This document shows positions 17,101 to 23,774 of a DNA stretch of 64,000 nucleotides, piece by piece. Made by a program: the position numbers and the translations under genes. The notes below the pieces were generated by a model. That model searched no databases. It was not told where the DNA came from and worked only from the letters and a program-made list of their open reading frames with translations. This DNA is from CALGYY01 sp963678485 (GTDB lineage Bacteria; Bacteroidota; Bacteroidia; Bacteroidales; CAIWKO01): assembly GCA_963678485.1 (NCBI GenBank), contig OY782882.1:2108001-2172000 (forward strand). The letters are read 5' to 3'. The first letter of the stretch is position 1, and each line of letters starts with the position of its first letter.

Positions 17101-17667
17101 TCCTTTCATCGTTGTGTTTGTTGCCATTGTCACCTGCCCCTGAACAAGCCAATATACATGGCAAGCCTGAGCTCCGTTGATCAGTTTGACTTTAGCTCCA
17201 GCTCCTGTAGCAAAGGTCCCCTGGATTTTTATAATAAATTCAGATGATGGAATATTTTGGGCATCCAAAATAAGGTCGAGGGTCATGGTTGCACTGCCCG
17301 GAATAGAATATACACCGGGAGTAAATGTCACTCCATTTCCCAGTAGTAGTCCGGGAAAATAGTCGTTGGATGTAGTGTTTATTTGTGCCACGGCACTTAA
17401 CAAATCGGACTCACAAGCAGTGGTTGCCGGATCTACACCGGGATGCATTACACCATCGATATTGCCAAACCCAAGAAAATCGCCACTTGTAAAATAGCCC
17501 ACATCTCCAGTGAGATTTGAGTGTGCACTTGCATTATCATGTACTGAGCCACCTGTTGTATACACGACGAAGTTGGCTGCAGTCCCCAGATTGATTTGTC
17601 CAAAATTTACCTTTGGTATTGCCAATAATATTACTATTGCAATAAGAGGTAGTAATTTGTTTTTCAT
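14137..17667 (-). CDS. Giant surface protein: two DUF3494 domains, tandem Ig-like repeats, DUF11, type B T9SS sorting domain
   Basis: A 1176-residue cell-surface protein. Signal peptide (1-23, ending FGQ), two DUF3494 domains (about 26-230 and 240-455), five tandem 85-86-residue Ig-like repeats (about 460-885, each with SQ..C.GDS.SF and YQW), a sixth divergent Ig/PKD-like domain (CSGDSIFLNA..YNWTGP), a DUF11 domain (about 965-1075, SIVKTVNNATP...ATNNGSEDATAVTVSD) and a gliding-motility-associated CHU_C domain (about 1080-1176, FIPDGFSPNSDGVNDLFIIRG, FNRWGAKVFE). It is probably an adhesin exported by the T9SS with help from the adjacent PorP/SprF protein. Its operon is driven by stress promoter P5. 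The DUF3494 part resembles the protein at 2194-3822, suggesting domain sharing by duplication. Confidence 0.92.
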   Translation of the reverse strand: MKNKLLPLIAIVILLAIPKVNFGQINLGTAANFVVYTTGGSVHDNASAHSNLTGDVGYFTSGDFLGFGNIDGVMHPGVDPATTACESDLLSAVAQINTTSNDYFPGLLLGNGVTFTPGVYSIPGSATMTLDLILDAQNIPSSEFIIKIQGTFATGAGAKVKLINGAQACHVYWLVQGQVTMATNTTMKGTVIANNALISMATGDSLEGRLFSTTGAITLDGVTARKPIGCGSTVLTGPVFPNLGSIACYTIFTSIGALDGNLSSTSIGDVGNAGGGSVTGWTAGNVTGTLHPTGDPSTMLAAIDLQKLYDTLNAMIPNIELLYPAEFGFNLVLTPHVYVMNSAVIFTDSVTLDAQGNANAVFVIKILGATSNLSSSVNSKVRLINGAKSQNVFWLINGAVTIGDNSTFRGNIVVPAGAINLWYTGVILDGRALSINGAITTAGLAAAMPPGCGALPCEPTIITEPLSQIACVGDSISFVVAATGTGLTYQWRIGAVDIIGATSDTLTLNPVSLLDAALNYNVVVFGACLPNDTSINASLILNPTTNITSQPLNQVACLGDSVGFTVSAIGANLSYQWYLGIVPIIGATNDTLTINPVTLANAALNYNVIVTGSCSSDTSVNAFLNIDSIVNIITQPVSQTVCAGDSASFVVAATGANLSYQWYLGIVPIIGATNDTLTINPVTLANAALNYNVIVTGSCSSDTSVNAFLNIDSIVNIITQPVSQTVCAGDSVSFVVVATGTNLTYQWYLGIVPIIGATNDTLTINPVTLADAALNYNVIVTGSCSNDTSTYVFLNIDSVINIIMQPVSQTVCAGDSVSFIVIASGTNLTYQWNIGTTPIIGATNDTLTFNPANVTDTALNYNVIIAGSCAIDTSNYVALVVNPLPVAIASSNSPVCSGDSIFLNAQIVLGASYNWTGPDAFAAITQNAVIINATETNEGIYSLTVVSNGCTSVPFPMLVVVNECSIDLSIVKTVNNATPFFYQNIIFTIVATNNGSEDATAVTVSDLLQSGYQYISSTATMGAYNPTTGIWNIGNLNVGVSAVLTVTVSVNASGIYVNTASISGIEQDINSINDVSVIETYPTDFFIPDGFSPNSDGVNDLFIIRGIFNYPDNSIVIFNRWGAKVFEASPYQNTWDGNASNGLIIGGGDVPVGTYFYLLNLGNNTDVIKGTIYLNR
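15013..16290 (-). repeat. Five tandem 255-bp repeats encoding Ig-like domains
   Basis: Units of 255 bp (the first is 258 bp) follow each other in frame. For example, the 15-base tract CTGACTGACAGGCTG recurs, with one change in the third copy, at 15241, 15496 and 15751. The central copies are nearly identical in DNA over long stretches, so the array expanded recently or is kept uniform by recombination. Confidence 0.9.
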
Positions 17668-17706
17668 GTTCTTTATGTTTGTAAGGTGAATAAGTTTTAT
17701 TAATCA

Positions 17707-17772
17707 CAAAGGTCGGGACTCCTATTATTGAAAGAGTTACATCATTTCAGTAAAGAGTTACACGATTCCCAC
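17707..17772 (-). promoter_or_regulatory. Stress-regulon promoter P5 (adhesin/PorP/OmpA operon)
   Basis: Plus-strand reading: CAAAGGTC at 17707 (-7 box GACCTTTG), GTTACAT at 17736 (+29), GTTACAC at 17757 (+50), ATTCCCAC at 17765 (+58, one change). About 35 bp of leader to the ATG at 17667. Confidence 0.8.
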
Positions 17773-17807
17773 ATAAGAATCTTTGTGTGATTTTTTTGAA
17801 AAAAAAA

Positions 17808-17825
17808 GCTGCCATAAATGACAGC
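17808..17825 (-). terminator. Intrinsic terminator after the DUF3494 lipoprotein gene
   Basis: Stem GCTGCCA/TGACAGC with a 4-base loop. On the minus strand it is followed by an uninterrupted run of T. Confidence 0.75.
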
Positions 17826-17851
17826 CTAACTAAAATTCTTTTGGAGGAAAA

Positions 17852-18598
17852 CTAGGGTTTTACAATTGTATTTCCTAGTAGCGTTACACTACCCGTTCTT
17901 GCCAGTGCCCGGCCATTCAACACGGCGCCAGTATTAAATGTAATTGATTGCATTGCCATAACCGTTCCTGCAAACACAGAGGTGGTTCCGAATGTTGCAG
18001 AACTTCCCACTTGCCAAAAAATATTTGCAGCATTTGCGCCACCGCTCAGAATAACTTGTCGTCCCGATGTTGTGGTTAAAGAAGAAGCAATCTGAATAAT
18101 AAAAACTGAATTAGCATCGCCTTTCGCATCAAAGGTGAGATCGCCAGATGAAATAGCAAGTGAAGAGGTGGATTTATATAATCCGGGAGTTAATGTTAAA
18201 CCTCCAATGTTTCCTGAAAGAGTAACGATATCAGTACAGGTTCTTCCAGCGGCATCATTATATGCTGCGGTAAGATCCAGTTTTGCCTGATTGGCAATGA
18301 GGTCGTTAATATGGAGTGTTCCGTTCAATATTCCCGGAGGAAAACCGCCAACTGAAGAACCTGGACTTAATGCAATATTCCCAGTGATCACCGTTGCGCC
18401 AGAGCTTGTTATTGCAGAACCAGCAAGTACGGCAAGATCAGCAGTTCCTGCTAATGTAATTGATGTCTGATTTGTTGTTTGAAGTGGAATTACAATCGGA
18501 TTATTGGATGAAGGAATAATATCACTATCATCCTTTTTGCAACTTGAGAAAAGCGCAACAGAACAGGCGAAAATTAAAAATAGATTTTTTGTTTTCAT
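17852..18598 (-). CDS. DUF3494 (ice-binding-like) lipoprotein
   Basis: A 248-residue protein. The signal peptide ends in lipobox FSSC (Cys20), followed by a short KKDDSD linker (not a clean surface-export signal) and one complete DUF3494 domain (about 50-248: LAGTADLAVLAGSAITSSG, ITGNIALSPGSSVGGFPPG, VFIIQIASSLTT, NGRALARTGSVTLLGN). This single-domain form is closest to known ice-binding proteins of bacteria and microalgae, but ice-binding residues cannot be judged by eye. It differs from the two T9SS cargo relatives in this window by being lipid-anchored. Monocistronic, with its own stress promoter P6 and a terminator. Confidence 0.9.
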   Translation of the reverse strand: MKTKNLFLIFACSVALFSSCKKDDSDIIPSSNNPIVIPLQTTNQTSITLAGTADLAVLAGSAITSSGATVITGNIALSPGSSVGGFPPGILNGTLHINDLIANQAKLDLTAAYNDAAGRTCTDIVTLSGNIGGLTLTPGLYKSTSSLAISSGDLTFDAKGDANSVFIIQIASSLTTTSGRQVILSGGANAANIFWQVGSSATFGTTSVFAGTVMAMQSITFNTGAVLNGRALARTGSVTLLGNTIVKP

Positions 18599-18636
18599 GG
18601 TTCGTTTTTATTATACGGTGAAAGAATTCAACGGTA

Positions 18637-18702
18637 CAAAGGTGAGGCGAGCCACGAAATATAGCATTACATAATATTGATTAATAGTTACATCATTCAC
18701 AG
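18637..18702 (-). promoter_or_regulatory. Stress-regulon promoter P6 (DUF3494 lipoprotein)
   Basis: Plus-strand reading: CAAAGGTG at 18637 (-7 box CACCTTTG), ATTACAT at 18666 (+29), GTTACAT at 18687 (+50), ATTCACAG at 18695 (+58). Confidence 0.82.
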
Positions 18703-18735
18703 ACCTTAAAATGCGTCCCGGTTTCTGCATTCAGG

Positions 18736-19167
18736 TCACATTCTTTCCATATACCATTTTAATTCTTTCTCCATTTTTTTTTGAGCAAAGATTGTGGAGA
18801 TAATTTTTTTTAGTCGCACGAAAGCGGTTTCGCTTTTTACTACATAATCGTAGGCCTTATGATGCATACAATTGATGGCGACTTCAATTTTGTCCTGTGA
18901 AGAAAGGATAATTACGGGAATATCACTATTGATAGCTTTTATTTTATCAAGTGTGTTAATCCCATTCATCGCGTTTTTATCGATGCCATCGAGAAAATAA
19001 TCTAAGATGATTACATCTGGTTCAAGAGATAGTTTTGCAATACAATGTTCGCCTGTAGGAAAGGTTTCAATAGTAAAATCGGCATGTTGTAAAAATTCAA
19101 TTTCCAATGATTTTAAAAACAGAGCATCGTCGTCAACCAAAAATATTTTAATTTTTTCGTTCTTCAT
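18736..19167 (-). CDS. Stand-alone response regulator (receiver only)
   Basis: A 143-residue receiver domain. Acidic residues in VDDDALFL (11-13), phospho-acceptor Asp56 (VIILDYFLD), Ser/Thr in VIILSSQD and Lys in YVVKSE. The loop after the Asp is longer than usual (DGIDKNAMNG). No DNA-binding output. Its ATG overlaps the stop of the hybrid kinase gene by four bases (ATGA), so the two are translationally coupled, and the kinase HPt domain is the obvious phosphate donor. Confidence 0.9.
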   Translation of the reverse strand: MKNEKIKIFLVDDDALFLKSLEIEFLQHADFTIETFPTGEHCIAKLSLEPDVIILDYFLDGIDKNAMNGINTLDKIKAINSDIPVIILSSQDKIEVAINCMHHKAYDYVVKSETAFVRLKKIISTIFAQKKMEKELKWYMERM

Positions 19168-21905
19168 GACTTTGCGTTTTTAATGGTATTAAACTCTTCT
19201 TTTAATTCTATGCACGCCTGTGCACAAACATTTTCCAATTTAAGCACCAAATCAGGGATTCCGTCGGTTTGCTGCTGAGTACTTGCGTACTCCTGAACTT
19301 TTTTTGCCATATTTTCAAAGTCGACACTAATCCCCATGATAGCAAAAGACGGAATTATTTTATGAACCGCTGCATGCAATGAATGCCAGTCCTTATCTCT
19401 CAAACTGGTTTTCATGGTACTGATTAAAGGGGGTGTTTGTTCCAAATAAAGAGAGATCATTTCCATCATTAGTTTTGGGTTTGATTTGGTTCTTCGCATT
19501 AAATAATCAAGATCGATGCACTTGATTTTTACTCCTGGCTCATTTCCTTTGCTACCATTAAATTCAGAGCGGGACGGTTGCTTAATTAAACCGACGATCT
19601 TTGAATAAAGCAGTCGTTCATCAACCGGTTTTGCTATATAATCATTCATTCCTACGGCCTTGCATTTTGCAAGGTCAACAGTGGTTACATCAGCAGTTAA
19701 TGCAATAATTGGAATTGTTGAATTCATAGTATTACGGATGTAATCCGTTGCTTCAAATCCATTCATTTCGGGCATTTGAAGATCCATCAGAATGATATCA
19801 TACGATTTGGCGAGCATTTTTTCGATGGCAATTTTACCATTATCGGCAATATCCCTTTCAAAGCCAAAATCATCCAATACGGTTTTCATTAATAGTTGAT
19901 TCAGCGCCATATCTTCAACAACTAACACTTTAATGTTTCTGCGTTGCGTGTCCATTTCTGGTGTCACGGATACAAATTCAGGTTCATCGGTGGTTTTTTG
20001 AAAAGCCAAAACAACGGTAAAAGAAGTCCCTTCTTCTAACTTACTTTTAACCTTAATAGTTCCACCCTGAGATTCCACTAATTGCTTTGCAATGGCAAGA
20101 CCGAGGCCGGTACCACCATAGATTCTCGAGGTTTTACTCGTTGCCTGTTGAAAATTTTCGAAAATATGTTCTATCCTGTCTTCTGCAATCCCAATCCCTG
20201 TATCGGTCACGTTAAATTCTATGGTTGCTGTTGTATCATCCTCCTTAATCAACTTAACGTTAACGGCAATACTTCCGGAGGACGTAAATTTTACGGCATT
20301 GCTTACGAGATTAATAATAATCTGATGCAGCCGCACAGAATCACCCACTAAAACAGAAGGTATATTTTTATCAAAATTCTTAACTAGAATGAGATTTTTT
20401 TCCTGAATCTTTGTCTCAAAAAGATGCAGCATTGCCGCGACAGATAAGGCCATTTTGAAGGGCGTTTGCTCGAAGGTCATCTTGCCTGCGTCAACCTTGG
20501 CCAAATCGAGAATGTCGTTAATAAGGACAATAAGCGCATCACCACTCATTTTGATTGCTTGTAAATATTCTTTTTGTTTAGCTGTAAGTTCGGTTTTCAG
20601 AACCACTTTTGTAAACCCAATAATAGCATTCATTGGAGTCCGTATTTCGTGACTCATATTGGATAAAAACTGTTGCTTTGCTTTTACAGCGTCTTCGGCA
20701 GTTTGTGTTGCTTTTTCAGCTTTTGCTTTTGCTTCCTCAGCAATAAGCGTGGCCATCTCAGCAAAAACAATGGCTTCGGTGAGTTCCTTTTCAAATCTCT
20801 TTTGCTCGGTAATATCCCTGGCTACAATAACAACCCCAACAACATTTCCCTTGTCGTCCTTGTAAACTGAGCCATTGCATAAGGTATCCGTAAGTTTATG
20901 ATCACGTATTGTCAACGGAAAATCCATAATAAAACCATGTTCGAAAACTCGTTGATAGGCTTCACGAGCATCTTTTTCATCGGTGAAGTAAGTATAGAAA
21001 TCTGAACCAATTAATTCTTCGCGTTCAATTCCCGTGACTCTAATTGATGCCTCATTCATATCCGTTATTTTTCCTTCGGTAGAAATAGTGAACAAGGGGT
21101 CGCGGCTTGCTTCAATTAAACTGCGGGCATAAGTAGCAATTTTAAGTTCCTTTGCACGCTTTCCTTTTTCAACCGTTTGGAACTTTAATTCTACATTTGC
21201 AAGAATCAATTCCTCGGCGCGTTGTACTTTTTCCTTGCTTTGAAAAGCAAGTTCTTTATTTGCAATTATTAGTTCTGCGGCTCGCTTTTCCTTTTCCTCG
21301 TTCTGAAATTTCAACTCTTTATTCGCCAGAATTAATTCTTTTGCTCGCTTTTCTTTTTCTTCGTTTTGAAATGCAAGCTCTCTATTCGCTATTACTAATT
21401 CTGCGGCTCGCTTTTCCTTTTCCTCATTCTGAAATTTAAGTTCCTTATTCGCCAGTATCAGTTCTTTTGCGCGCTTTTCCTTTTCTTCGTTCTGAAATGC
21501 CAACTCTTTATTTGCATTCCTTAAATCAGTGGCCCACTTCTGTTCGGCAATATCTCTTGCAACCACAACGGCCCCGACAACAGTTCCCTTTTCGTCTTTA
21601 TAAACAGACCCATTAAACAATACATCTGTAAGTTTTCCGCATATATGCCTAAAGGTAAGGGGTTGATCGGCAATGGAGCCTTTAGCAAAAACATCTTTAT
21701 ATATTTTCCGGGCCATTTTGGGTTCCGTAAAATAATCATAGAAATTAGTGCCGATTAGTTGCTCACGCGCTACACCCGTAATATCAACCTTTGCTTGATT
21801 TACGTCGGTTATTTTACCCTCAGGACTAATAGTTATCAGGGGATCAAGACTGGCTTCAATAAGACTGCTTGCGTAGAGTGACTCATGGGTTTTGGTTCGT
21901 TCCAT
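19164..21905 (-). CDS. Hybrid histidine kinase: PAS, six 21-residue coiled-coil repeats, PAS, HisKA, HATPase, receiver, HPt
   Basis: A 913-residue soluble multistep-phosphorelay kinase. First PAS (about 8-122), six 21-residue repeats (about 128-253, alternating ELxLANKELKFQNEE and ELxIANRELAFQNEE types), second PAS (about 256-370, very like the first), a coiled coil, HisKA (SNMSHEIRTPMNAI, His419), HATPase (NLVSNAVKF, DTGIGIAE, GGTGLGLAIAK), a receiver (about 656-775, Asp708 in ILMDLQMP) and a C-terminal HPt domain (about 800-900, His848 in HAAVHKII). There is no membrane segment. It follows the cupin and AraC genes (30 bp gap) and overlaps the receiver gene. The paired PAS domains and the alternating repeat (42-residue super-unit) point to internal duplication. 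Confidence 0.93.
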   Translation of the reverse strand: MERTKTHESLYASSLIEASLDPLITISPEGKITDVNQAKVDITGVAREQLIGTNFYDYFTEPKMARKIYKDVFAKGSIADQPLTFRHICGKLTDVLFNGSVYKDEKGTVVGAVVVARDIAEQKWATDLRNANKELAFQNEEKEKRAKELILANKELKFQNEEKEKRAAELVIANRELAFQNEEKEKRAKELILANKELKFQNEEKEKRAAELIIANKELAFQSKEKVQRAEELILANVELKFQTVEKGKRAKELKIATYARSLIEASRDPLFTISTEGKITDMNEASIRVTGIEREELIGSDFYTYFTDEKDAREAYQRVFEHGFIMDFPLTIRDHKLTDTLCNGSVYKDDKGNVVGVVIVARDITEQKRFEKELTEAIVFAEMATLIAEEAKAKAEKATQTAEDAVKAKQQFLSNMSHEIRTPMNAIIGFTKVVLKTELTAKQKEYLQAIKMSGDALIVLINDILDLAKVDAGKMTFEQTPFKMALSVAAMLHLFETKIQEKNLILVKNFDKNIPSVLVGDSVRLHQIIINLVSNAVKFTSSGSIAVNVKLIKEDDTTATIEFNVTDTGIGIAEDRIEHIFENFQQATSKTSRIYGGTGLGLAIAKQLVESQGGTIKVKSKLEEGTSFTVVLAFQKTTDEPEFVSVTPEMDTQRRNIKVLVVEDMALNQLLMKTVLDDFGFERDIADNGKIAIEKMLAKSYDIILMDLQMPEMNGFEATDYIRNTMNSTIPIIALTADVTTVDLAKCKAVGMNDYIAKPVDERLLYSKIVGLIKQPSRSEFNGSKGNEPGVKIKCIDLDYLMRRTKSNPKLMMEMISLYLEQTPPLISTMKTSLRDKDWHSLHAAVHKIIPSFAIMGISVDFENMAKKVQEYASTQQQTDGIPDLVLKLENVCAQACIELKEEFNTIKNAKS
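21147..21524 (-). repeat. Six 63-bp in-frame tandem repeats coding a coiled-coil rod
   Basis: Six 21-residue units in tandem, alternating between two subtypes so that the true period may be 126 bp. The same unit occurs in the kinase at 7779-9257. It forms a predicted rigid helical rod of about 126 residues between the two PAS domains. Confidence 0.85.
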
Positions 21906-21935
21906 AATATAAGGATGACTGCGTTTGTAGGGCGT

Positions 21936-22517
21936 TTATATCGTCTCGATTGATTTACCTATGTCTTCAATGGGGTTTCTTCGTTTTACTTTAAGCTGCT
22001 TAAAATGCGAAGGAGAAAGTCCAGTAATTTTTTTAAATTGATTTGATAAATGGGCCACGCTGCTATAGTTAAGTTTCCAGGCTATTTCTGTGATGTTTAA
22101 TTCATCATAAATGATGAGCTCTTTAATCCGTTCGATTTTATGCGATATGATGAATTGCTCAATCGTAGTGCCTTGTATTTCTGAAAACAGATTTGATAAA
22201 TACGTATAATCGTGATTGAGTTTTTCGCTCAGATAGGTCGAAAAATTCACTTTAATCATCTCATCAGAGTGATGAACCATTTCTATGATTGCGGTTTTAA
22301 TTCGCTCAATAAGTACGGCTCTTTTGTCATCCATTAGTTCAAGTCCGGAAACCAGCAATGCTTGTTTTAGTTGATTGCGTATATCTTCTGAAAGATTCTC
22401 CATAATTTCCACCTCACCCAAATCAACGACAATAAAATGTAGTCCAAGCCCCTTTAAAACTTCCTTAACGGTCATTTTGCAGCGGTTGCTAACCATGTAT
22501 TTAATGAATATTTTCAT
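21936..22517 (-). CDS. AraC-type regulator with HMA-like N-terminus, paralogue 1
   Basis: A 193-residue protein. The N-terminus (1-70, MKIFIKYMVSNRCKMTVKEVL...) has the beta-alpha-beta pattern of a heavy-metal-associated (HMA) domain, but the first Cys of the CxxC loop is Ser (Ser10, Cys13). The C-terminal half (about 85-180) is an AraC-type double helix-turn-helix (ELNITEIAWKLNYSSVAHLSNQFKKITGLSPSHFKQLK). Such short HMA-like/AraC proteins occur in other Bacteroidota, but their signal is not defined as far as I know. It is in an operon: cupin (45 bp upstream), this gene, hybrid kinase, receiver, all from promoter P7. A likely DNA-binding partner of the shared direct-repeat sites. Confidence 0.85.
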   Translation of the reverse strand: MKIFIKYMVSNRCKMTVKEVLKGLGLHFIVVDLGEVEIMENLSEDIRNQLKQALLVSGLELMDDKRAVLIERIKTAIIEMVHHSDEMIKVNFSTYLSEKLNHDYTYLSNLFSEIQGTTIEQFIISHKIERIKELIIYDELNITEIAWKLNYSSVAHLSNQFKKITGLSPSHFKQLKVKRRNPIEDIGKSIETI

Positions 22518-22562
22518 GTGTCAATAGTTTGTAAATTGCATGTGGCGGCGGCCAACATGTGC

Positions 22563-22910
22563 TCAACTTACTTCTTCATATCCGCTTTTAATAATGGTTG
22601 ATAGCATTTTGAAGCGGACATTTGCTTTAATAGTATTGTGTGAGTGTGCGGGAATAATGATAGATTGCCCGGTATTTAAGAGATGTGCTTTATCGTCGAT
22701 AACTATTTCAGCTTTCCCATCGATAACTTGAATGAAGGTATCGAAAGGAGAAACCTTACCAGATAATGCTTCACCAGAATCGAAAGAAACCGCCGTTACA
22801 TTTCCTGTTGTTTTTCTGATTATCGTTTTAATTACAACCGAATTTGGTATGTATTCAATGATTTCAACGATAATAAAGGCCTTTGCTTTTTCCAACTCTG
22901 TGTTTTCCAT
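22563..22910 (-). CDS. Small cupin-domain protein
   Basis: A 115-residue single cupin barrel. It shows SPFDTFIQVIDGKAEIVIDDKAHLLNTGQSIIIPAHSHNTIKA, the cupin 1/cupin 2 pattern, with the cupin-2 His (HSHNTIKA) kept. The first motif, normally HxH, is replaced by SPFDTF, so metal binding may be weak or absent. It is probably a ligand or redox sensor, or a partner of the AraC regulator, since it leads the operon cupin/AraC/hybrid kinase/receiver. It is under P7 (23022-23087). A 10-bp hairpin lies in the 112-base leader. Confidence 0.85.
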   Translation of the reverse strand: MENTELEKAKAFIIVEIIEYIPNSVVIKTIIRKTTGNVTAVSFDSGEALSGKVSPFDTFIQVIDGKAEIVIDDKAHLLNTGQSIIIPAHSHNTIKANVRFKMLSTIIKSGYEEVS

Positions 22911-22942
22911 GGATGATGTTTATTAAAGAAATGGAGGGAAAC

Positions 22943-22968
22943 AGGACAGGATTATGGGATCCTGTCCT
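22943..22968. terminator. Perfect 10-bp hairpin in the cupin operon leader
   Basis: AGGACAGGAT/ATCCTGTCCT with a 6-base loop. There is no strong T-run on either strand. It lies between the P7 -7 box and the cupin start and downstream of the AraC gene at 23082, so it may be a weak terminator for that gene or an attenuator/leader structure for the cupin operon. Confidence 0.6.
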
Positions 22969-23021
22969 TAATGCTTCCTAAAACTTCATTTGTAACTTGT
23001 TTTAATAAAATAACCAGAATA

Positions 23022-23087
23022 CAAAGGTGGGAGGAGTCAAAAGCAAAAGCCTTACACATAAAAAGGAAATGCTTACACATTTCACAG
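23022..23087 (-). promoter_or_regulatory. Stress-regulon promoter P7 (cupin/AraC/hybrid kinase/receiver operon)
   Basis: Plus-strand reading: CAAAGGTG at 23022 (-7 box CACCTTTG), CTTACAC at 23051 (+29), CTTACAC at 23072 (+50, identical heptamer), TTTCACAG at 23080 (+58). The distal end overlaps the stop codon of the AraC gene at 23082. Confidence 0.85.
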
Positions 23088-23642
23088 ATTTTCGAGATTA
23101 TTATGTCGCTTTTGCTTGAGTTGTCTGTAAAAAGAGGGAGAGAGACCCGTGACTTTTTTAAATTGGTTGGAAAGATGCGCGACGCTGCTATAATTCAACC
23201 TATAAGAGATTTCGGTAAGATTGAGTTCATCGTATAGTAAAAGTTCTTTGGCCCGTTCTATTTTGTTAATAATGATGTATTGTTGAATGGTGATCCCTTT
23301 AACTTCGGAAAAAGTATTGGCCAGATAAGTATAATCGTATCCTAATTTTCGGCTGATATAATCAGAATAATTCACTTTTGGAACCTCATCGGAATAATGA
23401 ATCATTTCGGTGATTACATTTTTTATCTTTTCAATTAAAATACTCCTTTTGTCGTCGAGCAATTCTAATCCTGAACGCAGCAGATTTGCTTTCAACTGAT
23501 CGTGTTGTTCTGTTGTCATGCTTTCCATAATATCAACAACGCCCAATTCTACTAACACATAACGAAGTCCGAGTTTTTTAAGCTCCTCCTTTACCAGCAA
23601 TTTGCAACGAAGACTTACCATGTACTTTATATATATTTTCAT
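23082..23642 (-). CDS. AraC-type regulator with HMA-like N-terminus, paralogue 2
   Basis: A 186-residue paralogue of the gene at 21936-22517: the same HMA-like N-terminal fold (MKIYIKYMVSLRCKLLVKEEL, Ser10 and Cys13, so CxxC is broken) and the same AraC-type C-terminal domain (ELNLTEISYRLNYSSVAHLSNQFKKVTGLSPSFYRQLK). It has its own promoter P8 at 23709-23774 with the shared operator, so it is likely autoregulated or regulated by a paralogue. Its stop codon is embedded in the operator of the next promoter (P7), as is the stop of paralogue 3 in P8, which points to tandem duplication of gene plus operator. Confidence 0.87.
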   Translation of the reverse strand: MKIYIKYMVSLRCKLLVKEELKKLGLRYVLVELGVVDIMESMTTEQHDQLKANLLRSGLELLDDKRSILIEKIKNVITEMIHYSDEVPKVNYSDYISRKLGYDYTYLANTFSEVKGITIQQYIIINKIERAKELLLYDELNLTEISYRLNYSSVAHLSNQFKKVTGLSPSFYRQLKQKRHNNLENL

Positions 23643-23708
23643 GGTATATATATAAGGCTTTGTTTGGAGGAGAAAAAGGACAAGACATACATTCCCCTAG
23701 CCTTGAGA

Positions 23709-23774
23709 CAAAGGTCGATAATGTAACTCACGAATACATTATACTATTATAGATAAGAATTGCATTATTCACAC
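23709..23774 (-). promoter_or_regulatory. Stress-regulon promoter P8 (AraC paralogue 2)
   Basis: Plus-strand reading: CAAAGGTC at 23709 (-7 box GACCTTTG), ATTATAC at 23738 (+29), ATTGCAT at 23759 (+50), ATTCACAC at 23767 (+58). It overlaps the stop codon of AraC paralogue 3. Confidence 0.78.

Noticed and set aside
14137..17667. Ig repeats as a CRISPR or satellite array
   Set aside because: They are in frame, 255 bp long, and encode Ig-like domains; there are no spacers.
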